Source: Baffinella frigidus (Eukaryota > Cryptophyceae > Cryptomonadales > Baffinellaceae). From it: a stretch of 26,736 nucleotides of DNA. Location of the stretch: assembly GCA_026770585.1 (NCBI GenBank), contig MU646405.1, forward strand, positions 45,075-71,810. Direction: 5' to 3'. Below the pieces are notes generated by a model that was not told where the DNA came from, made no database searches, and saw only the letters and a list, made by a program, of their open reading frames with translations. The position numbers and the translations under genes were made by a program. Positions 15,746 to 24,700 of the stretch are shown piece after piece (the first letter of the stretch is position 1; every line of letters starts with the position of its first letter).

Positions 15746-15867
15746 TACAGGGGTACCTCGCTCATAAGAAAGCACCCCCCCCCCAGGACCAGCATAGGGC
15801 CCTAGGCATAGGCCTACTGTAGGGTCCCAGGGGGTCGGGGGGTTCTTATGAGCGAGGTACCCCTGGA
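15746..15867. mobile_element. Family B MITE
   Basis: TACAGGGGTACCTCGCTCAT and ATGAGCGAGGTACCCCTGGA. Confidence 0.85.
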
Positions 15868-15904
15868 GGGGTGCTTCTCAAGCATACCTCAATTTGGCTT
15901 TATG

Positions 15905-16151
15905 TACAGGGGTACCTCGCTCATAAGGAGGTGCCCCCCTCTAGGACCACCTCGCGCATAAGGGGCCGCGCCCCCCTCTAGGACGTATGCTCGTAGGACC
16001 AGCCCTACCGTAAGACCCTGGGGAGGCGCGTGCCCTCATTCGCGAGGGAGCGAACCCCCCGACCCCCTGGGACCCTACAGTAGGCCTATGCCTAGGGCCC
16101 TATGCTGGTCCTTGGGGGGGGGTGCTTTCTTATGAACAAGGTACCCCTGTA
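15905..16151. mobile_element. Family B MITE, enlarged (247 bp)
   Basis: Normal ends (TACAGGGGTACCTCGCTCAT ... GGTACCCCTGTA) but double length. The interior repeats CCTCGCGCATAAGGGGCCGC and holds a second core, CTACAGTAGGCCTATGCC. Probably a nested or rearranged copy. Confidence 0.8.
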
Positions 16152-16932
16152 GGAACCCGTGACGGTAGCCTCTGGCGTTACGCATGGCGTTCCCGTGGGA
16201 CTGCACGCATGGCGGCCATGTTGGTGTTAATCAAGAAAAAGCGCGTGTGTTGCGGATCGAAACCAACATGACCACCATGTATTCCTTGCAACGCCTTCTG
16301 AGACTAGGACTTAAACGCAAAAAAACTCAGCCCGCGCTGACAAGGCCCGAGGGGACACCCCCTCAGAGCGCCCAAGTCGCCCCGGCGAAGACGCACGACG
16401 ATAAAGGTCTCTAATGAAAGGGGGCGGGGGAGTCCCCCCTCACTTTTTCTTCTCCCGCTTCTTTGTTACTCTCAAGCTTAGAGACGAGTGATCGAAACGT
16501 ACATGAGCCTTAAGACGGGTGGTGCTAGGACAGGGAAAGGCCCGCTTCAGTGGGAGTGGGGCAGAACTTGTCGTTGGAGCTCTCAGCCAGTGACGGGTGA
16601 CGAGTGGACGGGGGGGGGGGGGCAAGCGGCAACTGAAATCTTCGCTCGCCAGAAATCGAATCGCCTTAGTTCAGATAGAGGTATTTAGGTGGCAGTTATT
16701 AAAAAATCGATAAAGAATAGAGGACTCTCTGGCAGCTTTTGAAGTGGGTGCTTTTGTCTTGTCGAGGCCGCTGAGGGAGGAGAAAAGTGCCTTTATTATG
16801 GATCGAAACCAACATGGCGACCATGTGGACACCCTAAACCCTAAACCCTAAACTCTCAACCCCTGGCCACCATGCTGAGCCAATTTCAATTGAGGGCCTT
16901 CACAAGGCCGAGATCCCAGTCAGAGATCTCGG
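16152..16932. other. Unassigned DNA with short inverted repeat and telomere-like patch
   Basis: CATGGCGGCCATGTTGGTGTT (16209) is inverted as AACCAACATGACCACCATG (16261-16279), and GATCGAAACCAACATGG recurs at about 16801. A short CCCTAAA patch lies at 16828-16862. No gene recognised. Confidence 0.5.
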
Positions 16933-16978
16933 GGGCTTGATGTGATCCGAAAGGAAGCATGGCCTTTCTGCAGAACAA
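16933..16978 (+). repeat. Family N 5' fragment
   Basis: GGGCTTGATGTGATCCGAAA then GGAAGCATGGCCTTTCTGCA, as at 274-311. Confidence 0.7.
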
Positions 16979-17405
16979 GAGAATGAGTTTCGTCTCATCC
17001 CTGAGAATGAGTTTCGTATCAGCGGTTAATTAACCTGACGGGAATCTCGGGGGATGCAGTGCGCCTGCGAAGCCAGCATCATCGCATCGTCAGCGAGGGG
17101 TTGCACGGAAGGTAACGCCTACCTCTGTCCCAATTGCATTTAGGCTCACCATTATTTCGCCCCCCCCCAAATTACACGGATGGTAACTCCTGCCCCCCGT
17201 GCCCCCGAACCCGGACGGTGACTCCTGCATCCTCGTATCGATAGCGAGGGGTTACACGGGATGTAACACCCCCCTCTTCATTCCCAACAGCTTGCTTGGG
17301 AGCGTGCTACGGGGGTTACTTGCGAATAAGGACACGCAGCGTGGTCCTATGCGCTCACGACGTGAGCCCTACTGTATGCCACTACGGTGGTGCGTTCCTG
17401 AATTT
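16979..17405. other. No gene recognised; short repeats
   Basis: AGCGAGGGGTT(A/G)CACGG plus a GGTAAC/GTAAC end occurs near 17093 and 17242, with a partial form near 17170. GAGAATGAGTTTCGT is doubled near 16980. Confidence 0.4.
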
Positions 17406-17662
17406 CGAGTAACCCTTGCAGCCACTCAAAACGATACCAGGAGCATTCTACAGTTTATTATTGGACTGTTTCTTAGGCCACACGTCAAACGTCAGCAATT
17501 GTTTGTCACGTTACACCGGAAATCCGGGACTGGCGTGCCGCGTTGTCTTTTGAGCGGCTTCATGCGCTGCTGCGCCGCGTACAGGTTGCGAGGTCTGATG
17601 CTGAAGTTGACAGAATGCCTCAAGTTGACATACTTGGTCACGTCCGGGCAGATACGTGGAGC
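17406..17662. pseudogene. QVDILG repeat, copy 2, split by an insertion
   Basis: 17560-17660 matches the reverse strand of 8643-8740 (plus frame VARSDAEVDRMPQVDILGHV). The flanking CGAGTAACCCTTG at 17406, which lies 13 bases away in copy 1, is separated here by about 150 bases. That insert has inverted ends, GCAGCCACTCAAAACG (17418) and CTTTTGAGCGGCTTCATGC (17549). Confidence 0.5.
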
Positions 17663-17691
17663 TGCGCAATAAATACAACCGCTAGGCCGAC

Positions 17692-17786
17692 GCTCTCTCT
17701 CTCTCTCGCTCGCTCGCTCGCTCGCTCGCTCGCTCGCTCTCTCTCTCGCTCTCTCGCTCTCTCGCTCTCTCGCTCGCTTGCTCGCT
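17692..17786. repeat. CTCG/CT microsatellite
   Basis: CTCTCTCGCTCGCTCGCTCG with CTCTCGCT variants. Confidence 0.92.
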
Positions 17787-17899
17787 AGGCCGGACGGAGG
17801 TTCGCTGGGCGGCGGCGGCGAGGGGGGGGGGGAGGACAAGGAACCAGGTCGTGTTCTCTGCCGGAAGAGACAACTGTGAGGGCAACCTGCCACACGAAG

Positions 17900-18082
17900 C
17901 ACACAACTGGCCTTTTTATAAAACATTATTTCAACCTTAGTTTAGAGGGTCGCAAGGGAGCTGGTCACGCCACTCTACGAAATTATGTAGAGTTTCGTGA
18001 CCAACTGGATCACAACTCAGTAAAAATCTGGACGCGACCTTAAAACCAACATTTAAGAAAAGGCCAATGTCAGCCTTGTGTG
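17900..18082. mobile_element. Family M MITE, complete copy (183 bp)
   Basis: CACACAACTGGCCTTTTTAT at the left pairs with TTAAGAAAAGGCCAATGTCA and CCTTGTGTG at the right. Central stem GGTCACGCCACTCTACG..TGTAGAGTTTCGTGACC (17963-18002). Confidence 0.75.
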
Positions 18083-18475
18083 GTGCGTAAATGAATGGGA
18101 AATCACCGTGTGTTAAACGCATCCCACGACCGTAGAAAGAAAGCGCGTGTGCAGTGCTAGGAACGACGTTGGGGCTGGGAGCAGAGAAGCGGGTAACTGT
18201 AGGTACATTATCCCCCAGCCCTAGGAGGTGGGATTAGAATCCATTCGAAAAATGCCCCTACGAGCGGCAAACACGGGGTACAGTAGTGGCACAACGCGTA
18301 GCATGTGCGGCGCTGACGCTGGTTGTTTGGCAATAAATTATCAATCTCTAGCCCCCAGGGCTGCCAGGACCGCGACTCTGGCCACTCAGTGCACGCTCAG
18401 GGCAACACAGACGGAGAGCCCTTTACTGTTGACACCACTGCCCCAATGAGTCTTTTCCCTCAGGAGGCTTCGTTC
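18083..18475. repeat. Family G repeat in otherwise unassigned DNA
   Basis: 18252-18352 (GGGGTACAGTAGTGGCACAA...TGTGCGGCGCTGACGCTGG...GGCAATAAATTATCAATC) is the inverted relative of 14709-14826 and 24862-24975. No gene seen. Confidence 0.6.
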
Positions 18476-18580
18476 TATCCCTTACGTGGCGAGTAGGCTC
18501 ATACGCCCTACTGTAGGGCCCTAGGACCTGCCTGGGACCTCTTGGAGGTCAATTGTGACCCCCTCGCCAATTAAGGGATA
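18476..18580. mobile_element. Family A MITE (105 bp)
   Basis: TATCCCTTACGTGGCGAGTA at the left, CTCGCCAATTAAGGGATA at the right, core CTGTAGGGCCCTAGGACC. Confidence 0.87.
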
Positions 18581-18722
18581 ACAGGGGCGAGACCGCCCCT
18601 GTCTCTCGAGTCTCCGGGACCAGGAAAGACCACCGACGGGGGCGGGGAAAGTCCCGGTCCCAGTTCCTGAAAACTCCGACTCTGGACTCTGGACTGCGGA
18701 ACTCGGCTATGTCGCCGCGTAC

Positions 18723-18794
18723 CTTGAAAAAGGCGCGCACGGGCACCTCGCGTGGGTAGTGCGGGTAGGCGGGTAGCATTGGGAACTCCGACCG
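18723..18794 (-). CDS. Candidate exon (SEFPMLPAYPHYPREVPV)
   Basis: CAG before, donor GTACGC after, 24 codons in phase 0. A second copy lies at 19159-19278 and two decayed ones at 24262-24389. A family A MITE begins 17 bases upstream in the sense direction (at 18811). Confidence 0.5.
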
Positions 18795-21700
18795 CTGCTC
18801 TACATATACGTATCCCTTAGGCGGCGAGTAGGCTCATACGTCTTACCGTAGAGCCCTAGGACCTGCCTAGGATCTCTTGGCGGTCAATTTTGATCGCCTC
18901 GCCACTTAGGAGATACTTATGCAGACTCCCTTGAGTAGGTGGGCGCGATCTGAAGACGACAACTTGACGCGGAGGCAGCCACTGAAGGTCGTCTTGAGAG
19001 CGGACCTCTACAGGGGTACCTCGCTTATGAGAAACCGCAGCCCCCTAGGACCCTACAGTAGGCCTATGCCTAGGGCCCTATGATGGTCATAGGGGGGTGC
19101 GTGCTTTCTTATGGGCGAGGTACCCCTGTAGGCGAGACTTTGGCACAGTTCACACCACCTTCCTGAGCTCTTCGATGGCGTTCTGCGAAGACGTCGACGC
19201 GTCAGGCCATTGTAAGCTTGCGCGCAAGGGCACCTCGCGTGGGTAGTGCGGGTAGGCTGGTAGCATTGGGAACTCCGATCGGGGCACTACATATCCCTTA
19301 AGTGGCCATGCCGTCAAATTTGATGGCCAGGAGGTCCTAGGCAGGTCCTAGGGCCCTGCCGTAGGGCGTATGAGCCTACTGGCCACTCAAGGGATACGTA
19401 TCCTGACGCGGCAAGTCAATTGTAAGTGGAAACGTTGCCTGCAACCCCAACACAAATGGGACGCCCGCACAGTCCACACAGCGGGCTACGAAGGGATTTT
19501 CCGCCCAAATCGGGCCGAGTTTCCGTTACCTTATCCTTATGAACCACCCTTTGTCCCTACGGGTTGCCTACCGTAGGGTCCTGAGTCTTATCGCTCGGGG
19601 GTTATTCAAAATCCGTTGGAAGTCCGCTGTGTGGCTTGCGGGAGTCGTGCAGCAAGTAGAATGGGGCACGTTTACTCCAGAGGGTGGGCATCCACTACTA
19701 CCACTTGAGGCTACAACTGTGACTATTTTAAAGCAGGGATTCTTTTACAAGTGTAGGATGTGTAGTAATTTTGAAGGGACGTGTAGTAATTTTCACAAAA
19801 ATAGGTGCGTTTGGTCGCGTATAACAAAATAATGTTAGCTATGTGACCAAACCCGCCCGTGACTGGTACAAATTTTAACAACCCCACATTTAGAATGCTC
19901 CCTCCTCCAGCCTCGAGTGGTGAGGCTCACAAACGGAAGGGGACTCGGGTTCTCGCCTGAAAGCGGCTGCGGGACATCTCGAGACGCGCACGCTGCCGCA
20001 CCGCCTCCGGATCCTGCCCCGCCAAAAAACGTTACGTCATCCCCCCCCCCCACACACGCTACACCACACGCTCCCCACACACGCTGCGTCACACACTCCC
20101 CGCTAAGTCACACACTCCCCCGCCACTAACCCCCCCGCCCGTGACCAACACACGGAGGCAGCGAAGTCCTCGGAATGGGCCATTCGGTCTGTCAGCTGGC
20201 GCACGCCCTCCGGGTCCTGCATCCATGATCCAGGACCTTCAGCCACACGGTGGGCTTCGAGGGTTTCGGGACCTCTAGATTCAGCGGTAAAGTGACCAAA
20301 TCCCATCTCGCTGAGTATTAAATTTAGGGGTTTCCGCAGGAAATCATTCTCGGGTTTCCTCCGGTTAAATTCTCGTAATATAATGCTAGGTCAAGGCTGC
20401 CCGAGAAAACACGTGACGCTCGAGGCGTGCGCGTGGATCGGATCAGGAGGGCAGGGGACATCGTGCATAGACCTTTGTATCACTCAACTCAAGGCTCAAG
20501 GGCCTCATTTAGGACCTGTATCGAGAGTAAGAACGAAGAAGGGGAGCTCGTACGAGACAAGGGCCATGGACCCGGATTGATGCGTGGGTTCTACGCATGT
20601 CCGGGTGGTGGGCGCGTGCGGCTAGTCTCTAGCCCGGGGGCCCGCCTCCGGTCTCCACTTACAGAGTTGACTTCTGGGTTCACGGACCCTGGTGGGTGAA
20701 TTCGAGGAGCTCATCCGTAGATCGTTCCAATCTCCTCAAGAGTGAGGTGGGCGTGGCCTTCGATGTGAGTGTAATACAAAGCACCAAAGCAGCAAAGCAC
20801 CACCACCACGGAGCTAGGAACCACTCAACCTCGTGGGGTATCGGGTGGGAGTTGCCTGTCCCATTGCGGACTCGAGCATGCCATCAGCGCTGTTGTTCAC
20901 CAGCCGCGTCTGGAGGAGCTTGGCAACCTGTCCCGTTCCGAAACGTCTTTAGAGAGACCACTGGTATCGTCTCACTCGAGAAGAGATTTGACTAGCTGAC
21001 TCGAATGGAGGCTCGACTGGGTGTGTCAAGGGCAAGCAGCCTCTGGGGGTATATCCCCTGGGTGGGACTGAGGGTGCAATCACCTTAGGGAGTTTGGGGA
21101 TGTATCACCTCTGAAAGTCTGGGGGCCAATCATCTGGGGGAGACTGGGGGTCTATCTATCGCCTCTGGGTCCCCCGGAATCGTAAGGTGTTGTCAGTATG
21201 TCGTATGCTGACAAACGAGAATGGCCATTCGTGCGCGCACATGGCTTCTCACAAGGGACACGTGCAGGCGCTGCGGATGCTGATCGAGGCGTGGAGGCGC
21301 TGCGGATGCTGATCAAGGCGGGAGGCACGGAAAATTTCAAACCGTTTCCATGTGAAATCACCTGGGTGTTGTTGTCAGTCCAAGTTGTTGACAGGACTGT
21401 TGTGAGCCCAAGTTGTTGTCAGGACAAAGTTGTTGTCAGGACAAAGTTGTTGTCAGGACTAAGTGGTTGTCAGGACTAAGTTGTTGTCAGGACTGTAAGT
21501 TGAAGCACCTGGGTGAGCATGAAGCGGTGCACTAGGAGCGGGATCTGGTCCATCAACCGTTGCTGTTTCACCTGCCACGGTTTAGGGCTTAGAATTGAGG
21601 GCCAGTGCGCACCAGCACGTTGGGCTGCATTCCCTTGAACCGTAGCTGTTTCACCTGCCACAGTTTAGGGCTCAGGGTTCAGGGCCAATGCACACCAGCA

Positions 21701-24700
21701 CGTTTGGCCGCATTCCCGCGGGCCTGTACACCTTTCACCTTCGTCAGCGCAGATTGACTCCTTCTCTTCGGTGTGGTAGGCGCGGACGGCGATGTGAGTG
21801 GAATACAAAGCACACGAGCACCAGGGCTGTCGCCTTCAGGCGACGCCACGTGGAGCGGGATCGAGTCCATCACACGTTGCTGTTTCACCTGTCTGCGCAG
21901 AGTGATTCCTTTAGGACCGTTTGATTCGATCCTGCCGTAGCCGGCCACCTCACCCTTCCGCAGAAAGACTCAGAACCGTCTAGGGGGTGGTAGAACCGTC
22001 TAGGGGGTGGTATGCTATCTCTTGAGTGGTGGGGTAGGAGCGAGAGGCGATGTGAGGGGTATACAACGCACCAACACACCAACGCACCAGGGCTGTCGCC
22101 TTCAGGCGCATCACGTTCAGAAAGGGCGGTAATAAGGCTCATCGACTATTGGATCGCTCAACTTCAGGTTTGAGAGTAGAGTAATAAACGGTCAGCTTCA
22201 GGTTTGAGAGTAGAGTGATAAACGGTCAACTTCAGGTTTGCGAGTAGAGTAATAAAATATAGCACCAGACGTCGCACCACCGGCTTCCGACTCCCACCAG
22301 AATCAGTGCGCCCAAGTTTCTAGGGAACGCCACAGGAAGAGGAGTACCAGAGCGTTGTGGGTCTGAGGTTGCGAGGCTGGTCAACACGGTTATGCACCAC
22401 CACATGCCTCAACGGAGTGGCGGGATGTCATGAATGGCTCCAACGTCTGATGCGCACCTTGCTGTAGGCGAAGAGCGAGAACTGCATCTCGCGGACCTGC
22501 TCCGGAAGCATCATATCAGGCTACCCACTCGAGGCTAGAAATGTGACTATCTCAAAACAGGGATTCCTTTACAAATGAAAAAAAAGGGCGGTGTAGCAAT
22601 TTTCACAGAAATGGGGCGTTTGGTCACGTATCTAGGAGAATTTCCCTAGATACGTGACCAAGCCTGCCCGTGACTGGTACTCGATTTAACCACTCCACAT
22701 TTAAAATACTCCCTTTTCCAGCCTCGAGTGGACCGGCAAAAGGGAAGTCAAAACTCCCATGACACAAGGCCGGCCCGTGACATCATCCCGGTGATACAGC
22801 GGAACCGGACCAGTTGTTTGTCAATAAATAACTCTCTCTTTCTCTCTATCTCCCTCTCTCTCTCCCTTCCTCTCGCTCTGTCTCTCTCTCTCGCGCGCGC
22901 TCTCTCTCCCCCCCTTCCTTTCTCTCTCTCTCTCTCTCTCTCTCCCTCTCCCTCTCTCTCTCCCTCTCCCTCTCTCTCCCTCTCGCGCGCGGACCTGCTT
23001 GTACTCCTCGGCCCTGTCAGCCCCCTCATTGATCTCCATGAAGGTGTGCCGCACGAACTCGACAGCATGTTCCCCCATCGTAGGCCCTGCCACGCCAGAT
23101 TGTTTGAGAGGGTTCGGCTCTTTCCGAGCGTCCTATTCGACGCCGAACTATCCCAAAAGTAAACCATTTCCCCTTATTCCTTGCCGGATAATTGACTTTT
23201 GGCAACCCATTCCATGAATCTGGCGTGGTGGGGGTGACTCTCATGTCAAATACTCAGAAGCAATACTCGCGTGTGGGGGGAGAAACCGCCGACACCACCT
23301 TGTGTCTGAAGGGTCCCCTAAGGTTATGCACGAATCGGTGGAGCAGATGGTCGGTCCTTTCGAGGATCCGGGAAGGCAGACATTGCCCGCCTCAGGAACC
23401 GTGCCCGGTGGCGAGGAGAACCAAACACCGTAAACGGAAATACAAGACGGTATTCACGTTGAAGATTGTGTGGATCTCTTCGCCTCCAGGTTGTGAGAAA
23501 GACTTTTGCTGAAGTCCTGAGTGAAGTTGACATCTCTCTCAACTGACCCCTCGCTTCTGGGGGGTCGATGATGGGGTTCGGGAGGAAAGCCTACTCTGCT
23601 CGTCGTCATTATCATCGGATTGCTGACGCTGGAATTCCGTGTGGAACTTCCCGATGAGGTCGCCGTAGGAGTTGTGGTGCGTGAACACCTGGTTTAGGGT
23701 TTAGGGTTTAGGGTTTAGGGTTTAGAGTTTAGAGTTTAGGGTTTAGGGTTCTGGGTTCTGGGTTCTGGGTTCTGGGTTCTGGGTTCAGGATTCAGGGTTC
23801 AGGGTTTAGGGGTTCTGGGTTCTAGGTTATGGTTTAGGGGTTATGGTTCAGGGTTTAGGGTTCAGGGTTTGGGGTTTAGGGTTTAGGGTTTACGTGCGCG
23901 TCCTCACTCTCGAGAACGGCTTTGATGACTTCCTTGGCTTTCGTCACCTGGCTCCACAGGGTCCAGGGTCAAGTCCTGCCTGTAACCCAGACCTGAACGA
24001 TGCCCTGCATGTTACCCAGAGTGGGTGCAGTGCGGTGTTGCCCTAGCAGAGGTTTGCACGGCCACACTCACTTACACGCATCCCAGCACGGTGAGTTCTC
24101 AATCAACTCCCAAAGAGTGCTCCGTGCTCCAACGACCCTGGAAGCTAGTGCTCTCATCTCTCGACCACCCAAGAAATCTCTCTGGAGATGACTCTAGAGA
24201 TCACCCTAGAGATCACCCTAGAGATCACCCTAGAGCTGGAAGCCCCCTGCCCCTCGGGTGCCTTGTGTGTAGTGCGGGTTGGAGGGTACCATTGGAAACT
24301 CCGTCCATGCCACCACTGGGTCTGTATACGAAGGTGTAGTGGTCGGAGTTCCCAATCCTACCCTCCTACCCGCGCTACCCACGTGCGCATGCATGATCCG
24401 ATCGAGCTTGGAAGCAAGTGCGCTCATATCTCGACCACCCTCAAGACCGCCCTAGAGCTGAACCCCCCCCTGCCCCCCGTGCCTGCCCAGCCATGATCTG
24501 ATCTGCTCGAGCAGGCCACGGAGATGCACCTTCAACGTGCTCGAATGACCGAAGCTAGTGCTCTCTCTCTCGACCAGACATCACCCTAGAGACCAACCTA
24601 GAGCTGGAAGCACGTGCAGAAGTCACCCCCGTGTTCGAACGATGGGACCTGCTCATCCATGATCTGTTCGAGCAGCCCGAGGAGGTGCGTCTTGAGAGAC

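Noticed and set aside
455-19396. A transposase gene for the MITE families
   Set aside because: I looked in the frames near all A, B, J, L and M elements and saw no DDE-type or other transposase motif, so these are taken as non-autonomous.
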